63,057 nucleotides of DNA from NCBI GenBank assembly GCA_003164295.1, contig PLTA01000015.1, positions 1-63,057 of the forward strand. The letters run 5' to 3'. The notes under the pieces are model-generated. The model had not been told where the DNA came from. It was given only the letters and a program-made list of their open reading frames with translations, and ran no database searches. Both the position numbers and the translations under genes were made by a program. This document shows, piece after piece, positions 25,507 through 33,402 of the stretch; positions within the stretch are counted from its first letter, which is position 1, and every line of letters starts with the position of its first letter. Source of the DNA: Candidatus Bathyarchaeota archaeon. GTDB lineage: Archaea > Thermoproteota > Bathyarchaeia > Bathyarchaeales > Bathycorpusculaceae.

Positions 25507-26322
25507 ATGAAATGCCAGGTTTGCAGCCAAGAAACTCTTCTTCCATTCCGGTGTCCATTTTGCGGTGGACAATTTTGCAGTACACACAGGCTACCAGAAA
25601 ACCATTCGTGCCCACAAATCGCTTCTGCCCGAACACAAAGACAAGAACAAGTAATGACTCCACAATCATATGATTCCTATCAGTACAGCTACAATTTAGG
25701 TCAACCCAAACGTCAGAAACATGTTTACTTTAGTCACAAAGAAATAAAACACATATCTGTTGCAGCGGCGCTTGTTATCGGCATAGGTTTCTCCATTGGA
25801 TTATATGGAAACATTCTTGGTGGTTTTACTCCTCAATGGACCTGGGAGGTTATGGCTATTTTCGCAGTTATTATGACAGCGTCTTTTTTGGCTCATGAAA
25901 TTGGGCACAAAATTATGGGTCAAAAGAATGGTTTGTGGGCGGAATTTCGTCTTACAACTTGGGGCTCAGTTTTGACTTTGATATCCGTATTTTTGCCTTT
26001 TAAAATGATTTCGCCAGGTGCAATGATGCTTGCCGGTCAACCTACCGGTGATGAGATAGTCAAGATTTCCATTGCTGGCCCAGCCATTAACCTAATTTTC
26101 TCAACAACCCTTCTTGGATTCGCACTCGCTTTACCATCAAGTTTGTTTGTTAGTATGCTGTTTTTCGCCGCTTACATCAATGCTTTCATGGCAGTGTTTA
26201 ACCTAATTCCGTTCGGAATTTTAGATGGCTATAAAATTTTCAGCTTTAACAAGAAACTCTGGGCTATCGCTTTTGTTCCCAGCGTTATTCTAGCAATATT
26301 TACTTACCTTCACATCCCATAA
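25507..26322 (+). CDS. Site-2 protease family membrane protein with N-terminal AN1 zinc finger
   Basis: Residues 3-35 hold an AN1-type finger (C3, C6, C16, C19, C24, H27, H33, C35). A linker rich in Gln and Tyr follows, then a membrane metalloprotease with the zinc motif HEIGH at 130-134 and the third ligand segment NLIPFGILDGYKIF near 233. About five to six helices are visible. Site-2 proteases cut transmembrane substrates inside the membrane. AN1 fingers in archaea are cytoplasmic and may bind protein partners. The ATG at 25507 is just before the first cysteine. Confidence 0.9.
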   Translation: MKCQVCSQETLLPFRCPFCGGQFCSTHRLPENHSCPQIASARTQRQEQVMTPQSYDSYQYSYNLGQPKRQKHVYFSHKEIKHISVAAALVIGIGFSIGLYGNILGGFTPQWTWEVMAIFAVIMTASFLAHEIGHKIMGQKNGLWAEFRLTTWGSVLTLISVFLPFKMISPGAMMLAGQPTGDEIVKISIAGPAINLIFSTTLLGFALALPSSLFVSMLFFAAYINAFMAVFNLIPFGILDGYKIFSFNKKLWAIAFVPSVILAIFTYLHIP

Positions 26323-26444
26323 AAAATTTCTTTGTTCTTTTTTTAAAAGAGTGGCTTTTAGAAGGACAGTTCAGTCGCTACTTTTTTTAACAAAAATTAA
26401 TAATAAAATAAATAAAGAAAAAAATGCTAAGACTGCTTTTATGT

Positions 26445-26753
26445 TTAGATAAGTTCGATGGTTACATGAACTTCTTCAGGAACTCGGATGCGCATAATTC
26501 GTCTCATAACTCGTTCTTCTGAGTCAATGTCGATTAATCGTTTGTGAATGCGCATTTCCCACCTGTCCCATGTTGCGGTTCCTTCACCTGACGGCGCTTT
26601 GAGAACTGGAACGCGTAGTCGCTTTGTCGGCAATGGCACTGGACCGTTAATTTTTACGCCTGTTTTTTGAGCAATGCTTCTAAGTTCTCCGCAAACCTCT
26701 TCCAATTTCGCATAATCTGTACTTGTGAGACGTATTCGTGCTTTTCTAACCAT
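26445..26753 (-). CDS. rpsJ: 30S ribosomal protein S10 (uS10)
   Basis: The 102-residue protein has the archaeal/eukaryal S10 pattern: [18 protein letters not shown] at the start, [21 protein letters not shown] in the middle (with a KSPSG-like [20 protein letters not shown] segment) and [11 protein letters not shown] at the end. It sits in the small-subunit head. In many archaea rpsJ follows the EF-1alpha gene; here it stands alone behind a YgiT-type zinc gene, with a TATA-like TTTAATATATG upstream at 26782-26792. Confidence 0.96.
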   Translation of the reverse strand: MVRKARIRLTSTDYAKLEEVCGELRSIAQKTGVKINGPVPLPTKRLRVPVLKAPSGEGTATWDRWEMRIHKRLIDIDSEERVMRRIMRIRVPEEVHVTIELI

Positions 26754-26831
26754 TTTGACCCATCAATCCATTATTTTACTATTTAATATATGTTAGGTGA
26801 CACCAAAGAGACTTCAGAGCCACATAAAAAC

Positions 26832-27077
26832 CTATCTCTCAAGTTTTTTTGCTTTAACTTCATTTAGATAGTTGACTTCTTTCTTGATTGTTTCGACCTG
26901 TTGAGGCGTGAATATTTCTTCTTCACAATCAGGACATCGAAGCGCCTTTACATTGTACAAAATGACGCCTTCGACTTCAAAATCAAACTCAATTTCAACA
27001 TATTCCACGCAGCAAGTGGGACAAAGCAGAGCTCCTGCTTTTGCGATCCTTTGTTTACCAGATGAATTTTTTTCCAA
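26832..27077 (-). CDS. YgiT-type zinc-finger protein
   Basis: The 81-residue protein has two CxxC knuckles (CPTC near 19-22; CPDC near 48-51) around a short antiparallel sheet, then a helix starting FTPQQVETIKKEV, the typical form of YgiT/MqsA N-terminal domains. In toxin-antitoxin pairs such domains bind a toxin, but no toxin lies beside it. The only usable start is TTG 27077, inside the end of the flavodoxin gene (23-base overlap), so it is probably co-expressed with it. Confidence 0.8.
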   Translation of the reverse strand: MEKNSSGKQRIAKAGALLCPTCCVEYVEIEFDFEVEGVILYNVKALRCPDCEEEIFTPQQVETIKKEVNYLNEVKAKKLER

Positions 27078-27528
27078 GCTCTTCTGCCCAAGCCTCTACC
27101 TTCGACATGTCCGTGTTATCTAACATGGTTTTTCTCAAATATCTTATACGTCCCCCAAAAGCTTCTGTGCTAACAGGGTTAATTTTGGGGTATTTGGTCA
27201 ATGTGTTTTCTACAAACCGGGTTTTTGCGTTGTCATGGCTTCCAGGTGTGCCAGCCATAGAAGAGGAGACATAGAAGGCAATTTGTTTGCCGTTAAAGTC
27301 GTTTTCGAGAAACTTTTTTGCTTTGCCGTAAACCATCCCTGCCCTGACGCCACTCCCGACAACTATATTTCTGTACTGCGTTAATTCAGGCACTTTTTCT
27401 TCGTTAAGGTCAACCAAGTCAACTTCTAACTGGTATTTTGAACGCAAAACCTCAGCAATTTTCTTCGCTGATTCTTCTGTAGCGCCACCTTTAGTTACGT
27501 AAGCTATGAGAGTTTTGTTTCCTTCCAA
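27055..27528 (-). CDS. Flavodoxin-fold protein
   Basis: The 157-residue protein starts with the flavodoxin FMN loop TLIAYVTKGGATEESAKKIAE and has the VVGSGVRAGMVYGKAKKFLE segment, typical of the HemG-like/DUF flavodoxin group. Such proteins carry FMN and shuttle electrons. Some members are protoporphyrinogen oxidases, but there is no heme branch here, so a general electron-transfer role is more likely. The gene lies between a double zinc-ribbon gene (2 bases upstream) and the YgiT gene. Confidence 0.85.
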   Translation of the reverse strand: MEGNKTLIAYVTKGGATEESAKKIAEVLRSKYQLEVDLVDLNEEKVPELTQYRNIVVGSGVRAGMVYGKAKKFLENDFNGKQIAFYVSSSMAGTPGSHDNAKTRFVENTLTKYPKINPVSTEAFGGRIRYLRKTMLDNTDMSKVEAWAEELGKKFIW

Positions 27529-27530
27529 TT

Positions 27531-27881
27531 CTAAGCACTGCCGTGTGGCTCTTCGTTTGGAGCAAGCTTTGTACCGCAGCTATAACAGTAAACTGCGCTG
27601 TTGGGATTTTTGTTGGTGCATTTGGAGCAAGTTACAGTTTGTGGTTGTGGTGGTTTTTGTTGCCAATTTTCTTTTGCTTGTTTGATTGCTGCATGTGTTT
27701 CTCGTGCCGCCGTATTGAATGCTTTTTCAAGCTCTATTCCAACTTGGTAAAAAACATCCCGTAACTCGTCAGGCGGATAAATTGCTTTTGCCGCGTTGCC
27801 TTTGTCTGTTTTTGTTCCGCATTTAGAACAGAAGTATGCGTCATCTGCAATTTGTGTTCCACAGTTTGAACAGTAAACCAA
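27531..27881 (-). CDS. Double zinc-ribbon protein
   Basis: Two treble-cysteine ribbons flank a helical middle. The N-terminal ribbon has CSNCGTQIADDAYFCSKCGT at residues 4-23 and the C-terminal one has CSKCTNKNPNSAVYCYSCGT near 84-103. The helical segment between them contains QVGIELEKAFNTAARETHAA. A TTG start at 27881 follows GGTG. There is no catalytic motif. It is one of several zinc-ribbon proteins near the tat genes. Function unknown. Confidence 0.8.
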   Translation of the reverse strand: MVYCSNCGTQIADDAYFCSKCGTKTDKGNAAKAIYPPDELRDVFYQVGIELEKAFNTAARETHAAIKQAKENWQQKPPQPQTVTCSKCTNKNPNSAVYCYSCGTKLAPNEEPHGSA

Positions 27882-28018
27882 ATTTTTTCACCAGTAAATA
27901 ATGCATGTTACAATGTAAATTTAAGCCTTTACTGGAGATGGGACAAGATGTCTTTTTCAGTTAGAAGAGTATCAAGACTTGTAGATTTTTCGTATTTCAG
28001 AACTTGCAGTTTTGGTTG

Positions 28019-28948
28019 TTATTTTATTGATCGTTTACATCCCGGACAAAATAATGTTCCACGCTCAATGGGCGATTTGCAGTATCTACAAGCAGATTTC
28101 GTGACAAACCTTTGCCTTGTAATTGTTGTTCCGTTGGCTTCTGCGTCTTTTCTTATTTTGCGAGACTTATCAAGTCTTCCAGCAAAAAAAGTTGCTGTTT
28201 CAAAAACAAAGACAAACGGCGCTAACATAATTAATCCAGTAACTGGAGTGGGATCAGGCCCAAAAATCCAAAACGCAACTAAGATTACAACGTAAGCAAT
28301 AATTTTGTTTCTTCCTCTCAAAAACTTCATAGGCAAAACTCCCACATGCACAAACATTACAACAAAGACGGGAACGGTATAGAAAACGCCGCAAATTACA
28401 AACAGTGTAAAAATCCAATTGTAGAAATCCTTGATGAAAATAAAAGGTAATGACCCTCCTTGCATAGTGAAATAAATTAGAATTCGAAATGATATGGGAA
28501 TGATTAGAAAATAGGCCATGGCTGCTCCTAAAAATAAGAGTCCGATGAACGAACCAAGATAGTACCCTAAAACTTTCTTTTCGTTATCATACAATGCTGG
28601 TTTAACGAAAGCAACAATTTCGTAGAATATTACGGGGGAAGCAAGCAATAACCCCAAAATTATTGATAGATACGCCATAATAAAAACGGTGTCTCCAAGT
28701 CCTCCAGCAATCAGTGTAGCTTGTTTAGGGAGAAAATCTGCCTTTATTCTTAGCATAACTAATGAGAGAAGGGGTTGATAACCACCAAAAGGATTTGTTA
28801 GCCCAGCTATGCTTGTGGGCAGCCATCCAACAGAAACTGTGATGATGACGGCGACTAGAATTATTTTGAAGCGGCGTACCAACTCGTCGACATGGTCCCA
28901 GAAACTTGAAGCCCAGTTTTTAAATGATGATGAAGATTCAGTACTCAT
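28019..28948 (-). CDS. tatC: Twin-arginine translocase TatC with C-terminal zinc ribbon
   Basis: TatC is the receptor core of the Tat pathway, which exports folded proteins. The 309-residue protein has the N-terminal FWDHVDELVRRFKIILVAV segment with the conserved Glu, six helices, and the FYEIVAFVKPALYDNEKK loop typical of TatC. After the sixth helix, residues 280-309 hold an extra zinc ribbon, CRYCKSPIERGTLFCPGCK. The N-in, six-helix topology places the ribbon in the cytoplasm, where signal peptides are recognised. A tatA gene lies upstream on the same strand, with a strong hairpin between them. Confidence 0.92.
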   Translation of the reverse strand: MSTESSSSFKNWASSFWDHVDELVRRFKIILVAVIITVSVGWLPTSIAGLTNPFGGYQPLLSLVMLRIKADFLPKQATLIAGGLGDTVFIMAYLSIILGLLLASPVIFYEIVAFVKPALYDNEKKVLGYYLGSFIGLLFLGAAMAYFLIIPISFRILIYFTMQGGSLPFIFIKDFYNWIFTLFVICGVFYTVPVFVVMFVHVGVLPMKFLRGRNKIIAYVVILVAFWIFGPDPTPVTGLIMLAPFVFVFETATFFAGRLDKSRKIRKDAEANGTTITRQRFVTKSACRYCKSPIERGTLFCPGCKRSIK

Positions 28949-29028
28949 AATTCAACCAACAACTAATATGGTTAGCAGCCGATTTGCTCTACAAACCTTT
29001 CATGGTGGCGCGTTATCACTGTTTAGTG

Positions 29029-29072
29029 AAAAGCGTCAATAAGCTCGGCAAAAGCTCAAGCTTTACGCTTTT
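29029..29072. promoter_or_regulatory. Nested hairpin between tatA and tatC
   Basis: AAAAGCGT at 29029-29036 pairs perfectly with ACGCTTTT at 29065-29072, and inside it AAGCT (29041-29045) pairs with AGCTT (29059-29063). The RNA could form a long hairpin in the 178-base tatA-tatC gap. It could be a partial terminator or a processing site that lowers tatC relative to tatA, which is needed in excess. Confidence 0.45.
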
Positions 29073-29126
29073 AATCGTTTATTGTTTTATCAAACTTGAC
29101 CGCAAAAAATAAGGGTAAAAAAGCTT

Positions 29127-29465
29127 TTATGCTGCGCCTAACTGTTTAACTTTCATTGATACTTCATCGGTTATTTGTTCTCTCGTTTTACCATCAGTTG
29201 GTATTCCAAGCCGCTGAGCAGTTTCAAGCAATATCTCATCTTTGGATTTTATCGTAGTTGCAGGTTTAGGTTCAGCAACAGTAACAGTTGTGGTGGTTGT
29301 GTTAAGGCTGCTAGTCGCAGCGTCGGTGAAATCTTTCTGAGCTTTACTGAATTCGCCTTTGGCTCTGCCTAAAGCTTTTGCAAACTCTGGAATCTTCGCT
29401 GGACCCCACATGATAATAACAATAGCAACAACACCAACAATAATCCATTCAATTCCATCAATCAT
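29127..29465 (-). CDS. tatA: Twin-arginine translocase TatA
   Basis: TatA forms the translocation pore or weak point of the Tat system. The 112-residue protein has the short N-terminal helix (EWIIVGVVAIVIIMWGP), the hinge GPAKIPEFAKALGRAKGEF and an amphipathic helix, followed by a Thr-rich spacer and a C-terminal acidic helix. The ATG at 29465 lies behind AAAGGAG. No tatB is present, as is usual for archaeal minimal TatAC systems. Confidence 0.93.
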   Translation of the reverse strand: MIDGIEWIIVGVVAIVIIMWGPAKIPEFAKALGRAKGEFSKAQKDFTDAATSSLNTTTTTVTVAEPKPATTIKSKDEILLETAQRLGIPTDGKTREQITDEVSMKVKQLGAA

Positions 29466-29597
29466 TTTAAAAAGTCTCCTTTTATTGTTTTATCTGACTT
29501 TATTTTTACCCTTTGACTTGATAAATACCTTTGTTGGTGTCGTTTAGCAATCACATCGCTTGCCTACTTGCCTACTCAAATTTAAGAGGGGCTAAAA

Positions 29598-30306
29598 TCA
29601 ATAGATTAAATCGAGATACTTAGAGAAAACTTTTGTTGTGTTTGCAAGCTTACTCTTTCTTCTCTTAACTGCCATAACCAGTAATATGATTATTGCTATT
29701 CCTATTGCACTCAATGTTATTGTTAGGAATAATTTATTATTTGTAAGAATAGGAGTTGGTGTTGTGGATGTTTCATTTAAGTTGACTGTTTGTGTGTTGC
29801 TCCAATCGCTTGATTCTGCTGGGTTAAAAGTAATTTCTTCATATCCATTTCCAGATTGTGCTTGAGTTGGAGCACCAGGTATGTAACCTGGCTTTTGAGT
29901 TATAGCGTAGTAGCCAGTTACTGCTTGAACTTGAAAATCAATCAAAGTACTGTTGTTAAGTTTATTATAAGTAACTGGATCAAAAAAGTAGGGCATGGGC
30001 ACTGGCGGTATTGAAATAATAGAAGTTTTCAAGTTAGATTGAAGCTGATAATCACCGTCAATTATCCATTTGTCTGAGTAGTGGTCTTTGACTCTATAAT
30101 AGTAAACTATCGAGTTAACAGTGCTATTGTTTGTGAATGCTTGATTTTCAATAACAAGCTGTATTGTGCTGTTATTTGGGAATTGTATGGTAAACTTGGG
30201 TGCTGAGGGTTTTAGTTGATTGAGCGCAAACAGTCTCATCCATAATAAGGCTTGAAAGAACTATAACCATAATGAAGGCTAAGGACAAACTCTTAATTTT
30301 GTCCAT
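29598..30306 (-). pseudogene. Secreted, C-terminally anchored protein broken by a +1 frameshift
   Basis: An ATG at 30306 opens a clear signal peptide (MDKIKSLSLAFIMVIVLSSL, then cleavage near VCAQST) with a TATA-like TTATATTAAA about 20 bases upstream. That frame soon stops. The mature protein continues in the +1 frame, from KPSAPKFTIQF through an Asn/Thr-rich domain to a C-terminal helix and the basic tail KRRKSK at 29598. Deleting one base from the AAAA run (30210-30213) joins them as AQSTKPSAPKF without a gap. It resembles other archaeal surface proteins with an N-glycosylation-rich ectodomain. The downstream part alone would lack an export signal. Confidence 0.7.
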
Positions 30307-30366
30307 AAATGAATATTGTTAATGTTTAATATAATAGCTTTTTCAATCAAACTCTCTTTACTAAGA

Positions 30367-30387
30367 TTAGTCAAGTTTCTTGACTAA
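30367..30387. promoter_or_regulatory. Perfect 9+3+9 palindrome between divergent genes
   Basis: TTAGTCAAG-TTT-CTTGACTAA is a perfect inverted repeat lying 61 bases upstream of the broken secreted-protein gene and 97 bases upstream of a divergent membrane-protein gene. It is a plausible operator for a dimeric regulator. There is no T-tract as expected for a terminator. Confidence 0.5.
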
Positions 30388-30483
30388 GCAAACATAACAG
30401 ACATTGACATGTAAGACGTGCTGGAGTTGGTTATTCTTTAGAAAACAGCGCGCTAGGGTTTTATTTCAGTAACCACACTTAAG

Positions 30484-30884
30484 ATGAGTATACAAAATTT
30501 AACACACAAAATATTGCTAGTTCTTACTGCATTAACAATTATCGGTGAAATTGCTTCAATATTTCTTTGGACAACAAACCATCCAGTGGCAGGCGAACCT
30601 TATGCTCGCTTCAGTTTAGCTGTTAATTATACAATAGCTGTTGCAGATGCTGCTTTATTTTCAGTTCTAAACCTCATTGCTTTGATATGGATTGTTAGAA
30701 GAAAAAAAATTAGCCCTCTTTTCCTGATCGGCATTTCGGTTATCAATAGATGATTTCAGAATTCATTTTCATAGGGGGCATTCATGGTGTATTCTTAACA
30801 TGGACTGCAATATTGGTAATCTTTGCCTACTTTGACTATAGAAAACTATCTATGAACGTGTCACATATGGATATTGAGACGTAA
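30484..30884 (+). pseudogene. Small multi-span membrane protein split by a frameshift
   Basis: The first frame (30484-30753) encodes two helices and the start of a third, ending ISPLFLIGISVINR then TGA. A second frame begins at the overlapping ATG 30750 and runs 44 residues (MISEFIFIGGIHGVFLTWTA and on) to TAA 30884, completing two more membrane spans and a cytoplasmic tail. Adding one base near 30750 would fuse them into one protein of about 133 residues with a natural helix across the junction. The ATGA overlap would also allow coupled translation as two peptides. I favour one broken gene, since several neighbours show the same damage. Confidence 0.6.
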
Positions 30885-31029
30885 GATTTCATCATAGACT
30901 GTTAACTTTGGATCTACATTCTCTATAAATTTAGCTTATTTTGTTTCCCTTAATTTCATGATTACACAACATTTCAGCCAACACTATAAGATTTTTTAAT
31001 AAATCTTATATCCAAACTAAACTGAATAG

Positions 31030-31262
31030 ATGTTGGGAAAGATATTGATCCAACTTAAACCAAGATTGGACATATTAGAAATAACTTTCTTGTATTTAGT
31101 AATAATTTCTTTTGCTTATCTCTATGCTGGAGCAATATTCAGACTATTTTATCCATCTCCAATGGCCACCATCCTTTTTTTATTGGAATCTTTTCACTCT
31201 TTCTTTTTTGGGCGCATTATGCAGATGTAAAGAGTGAATGGAAAAAAGAACATCCAAGTTAA
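31030..31262 (+). pseudogene. Two-span membrane protein broken by a frameshift at a T7 run
   Basis: The frame from ATG 31030 encodes MLGKILIQLKPRLDILEITF, a helix and the segment AGAIFRLFYPSP, and then stops at 31230. The -1 frame over the same end reads HPFFIGIFSLFLFWAHYADV and a charged tail KSEWKKEHPS, stopping at 31262, which makes a much better second helix and end. The switch point is the seven-T run at 31175-31181. Intact, it would be a protein of about 77 residues. No function is recognised. Confidence 0.6.
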
Positions 31263-31342
31263 CGAACCCATTTTCCAAGTTTAACATAAGAATAAATCTC
31301 TATTGGACAAAAATTATGTTCAAAGTTAAAGCTAATTGACCA

Positions 31343-31670
31343 TTAGTACAATATTATATTAGTCCAAAATTTGCTCTTAGCTACTTTTTCTAGAGAAAAC
31401 AATACAACAACTAAACTCAAAAGTATTGTCAATACACCAAATAGAAATGGACCATTGCCGCTAGTTTTAATACTAGAGTAAATAGACAATTCAAGAATCC
31501 CCCATGCAATCAAGACACTTCCAGTTATTTTTCTACGTTTAGCTTAAAATAAAACAAAATGACTCCAGCAAACAGAATAATTATTGATAATACAAGAAGA
31601 GAAATTAGACAAATAGTTTTGTAAAATACGAGTTGAGATGCTGGTAGTGATGACAGTCCTATCTGATGTG
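31343..31670 (-). pseudogene. Remnant of a membrane protein, frameshifted and without a start
   Basis: On the minus strand two frames together encode a membrane protein: SQLVFYKTICLISLLVLSII and onward to FYFKLNVEK in one frame, then RKITGSVLIAWGILELSIYS through a last helix (LFGVLTILLSLVVVLFSLEK) in another. The break is at the five-A run (31528-31532 on the plus strand). No start codon precedes the first helix after a TAA near 31680. This is a decayed gene rather than a working one. Confidence 0.5.
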
Positions 31671-31685
31671 TTTAAGGTATGTTTG

Positions 31686-31770
31686 CTTAAGAGAGATTTA
31701 CTGCAGTTGGGATTTGAACCCTTGACTTTTGGCTTAGACGGATGATAGGCAAATTAGTTTTTAGATTTCT
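31686..31770 (-). tRNA. Degenerate tRNA-like relic
   Basis: On the minus strand the string AAGGGTTCAAATCCCAAC has the conserved T-loop TTCAAAT with a three-pair stem, and GCCTATCATCC, about 20 bases earlier, matches the D-loop end of archaeal tRNAs such as tRNA-Asp. The anticodon arm between them is about four bases too short to fold, and the lower T-stem pairs are lost (AA against AA). It appears to be a dead tRNA copy or an integration scar rather than a working tRNA. Confidence 0.35.
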
Positions 31771-31902
31771 TAACTTATAAGGGCTCAACTAACAAACAAG
31801 TTTGTGGTTGCTACCGTGCAGTCACAATTTCTTTTAAGCATTCAAGCTTTAATTAAATACATAAAAAACAGGGTTGTTTTGGTTCTTAGGAGAACTTTAA
31901 TT

Positions 31903-32385
31903 ATGAAAGCAATAGTTATTCCGCCTAGGGCTTACATAGTATTAGGGCTGGCTTGTTTTATCGTTGGACTTCTTATAATCCTGCAAGAGAATTCTCTGTT
32001 CGGCTTGGTTTCCCAAATTGCTCCAACTACCCAAAGCGTTTTGGTTTTCGGTGCTGTAATCCAATCAATCGGACAAGCATTAGTGGTGTTCGGTTTCGTA
32101 AAATTAAACTCTAACAGACTACTGTCTAATTTCCAGTTTGAGAGACAATTAACAATGTCGGCTTTCGCAAAAAACGTAGATCAACTTCAAATTAGAATGC
32201 AAAATGAGCGGCAATCATTAATGGCAAGTTACACTCAAACTATGTCAAAACTTGATCATCTTATTGCAATCCAAAAAGAACTAAATGTCCCTCCGCTTGC
32301 GGCTCGACCGATCAGCTGTAAATATTGTGGCGCAAAAATCGAGCAAGGCGCTTTTTGTCTTAAATGTGGAAAAGCTAATTTTTAG
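31903..32385 (+). CDS. Membrane protein with coiled coil and C-terminal zinc ribbon
   Basis: From the ATG at 31903, preceded by GGAGAA, a 160-residue protein starts MKAIVIPPRAYIVLG. Two helices (about 11-30 and 43-66) are followed by a helical, Gln-rich segment with coiled-coil character (FERQLTMSAFAKNVDQLQIR and on), and finally a zinc ribbon, CKYCGAKIEQGAFCLKCGK, near the C-terminus. The frame is open to 31804, but that extension has no ribosome site. The layout resembles a membrane-anchored adaptor. Among the broken genes around it this one is intact. Confidence 0.75.
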   Translation: MKAIVIPPRAYIVLGLACFIVGLLIILQENSLFGLVSQIAPTTQSVLVFGAVIQSIGQALVVFGFVKLNSNRLLSNFQFERQLTMSAFAKNVDQLQIRMQNERQSLMASYTQTMSKLDHLIAIQKELNVPPLAARPISCKYCGAKIEQGAFCLKCGKANF

Positions 32386-32451
32386 TTTTTAATTCTTTTT
32401 AACATACACCTATAGCAGAAGCCTTTGGTTTGCAAAAAAATACGTCTAATT

Positions 32452-33314
32452 TTACCTGTTTTTCTCTTCTTTAGCTATAAATTTCTTCTGGATCTTAAAG
32501 TAGCAAAGGCTGTTGTAGCTTTTGTAAATGGAATAGATGTTGTCAAGTGCAGATTCCACTCGTTTATCCTGTTCAAACCCCTGTTGCAACAACAATTTAA
32601 GGCATAGTGAATTCTGCATGATTCCTAAATGTCGGTAACATATCAACTTTGGATCCTTTTGCTCTTCGTATTTTTTGGCAGCTTCAAATTCGAGATCACG
32701 ATTTTCATTAGAAAAAACATAATGTGTTTGAAGCCCATATGCTTTACCCGAACCTTGAAAACCTTCCCAATTCAATTTTAATTGTTTAAAAAGGAACGCA
32801 ACTGCTTTCTGAACAGAAGTATCCTCATGGCTTACACCTAATTTTATTAGTTTTTCAACGTGATAAACCGTCGCTACAATTGTACTTGACCAGGAACCAT
32901 TTTCATTTTGAGTACTCTTAATAATTTGTACAAGTTTTTTTATTTCATTAATGTCGTCTTCACTAGTCTGCTGAAATATATCCGACTTAATCAATAGAGC
33001 ATAATAATCGTGTTTATCCCTTATTTGTTCGGCGAGATTTTTCAGTTTTTGGTTTGTTACCAAATCATCGAGCACCTGAACATGTTTGAGAGCTGATAAG
33101 ATATCGTAGGTAACTTGTGTCGAATTTTGCCATAAGCCAGTGCCTTTTTGTTTTGCTAAAATCTCAGGTAACGTCGGGAGCAGCATTTGAGAAGCAATCG
33201 CGAAGGGCAAATCTCGAATCAAATAGTAACTTTGTTTTTTATTATTTTGTCAAAATCGCTTTTTTGGGCTTTATAAAACTCTTTGGTACAGCCAGAATAC
33301 TTTTCTGACAGCAT
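32452..33314 (-). pseudogene. Alpha/alpha-toroid protein with a frameshift near the N-terminus
   Basis: The main frame (32452-33222) encodes 256 residues with helix pairs and the repeat TQNENGSWSSTIVATVYHV, typical of the terpenoid-cyclase/prenyltransferase toroid fold. Upstream, an ATG at 33314 opens a second frame, MLSEKYSGCTKEFYKAQKSD through KIIKNK, which stops just before the first helix. Adding one A to the run at 33235-33240 joins the two as IKNKSYYLIRDLPFAIA. The substrate is unknown and no DxDD or DxD catalytic motif is seen. If TTG 33222 is used, a shortened protein could still be made. Confidence 0.6.
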
Positions 33315-33402
33315 CAAAGGAATTAAACCAGCAATTGTGCAACGAAGCAAAGAAACACCTTTTTAAGCAAAAGTCTCAAAAAAAATAATAGGCGTTTTAA
33401 AA

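Noticed and set aside
27948..28295. A 115-codon plus-strand frame over the end of tatC
   Set aside because: Antisense shadow of the TatC zinc-ribbon tail; composition and lack of a ribosome site argue against it.
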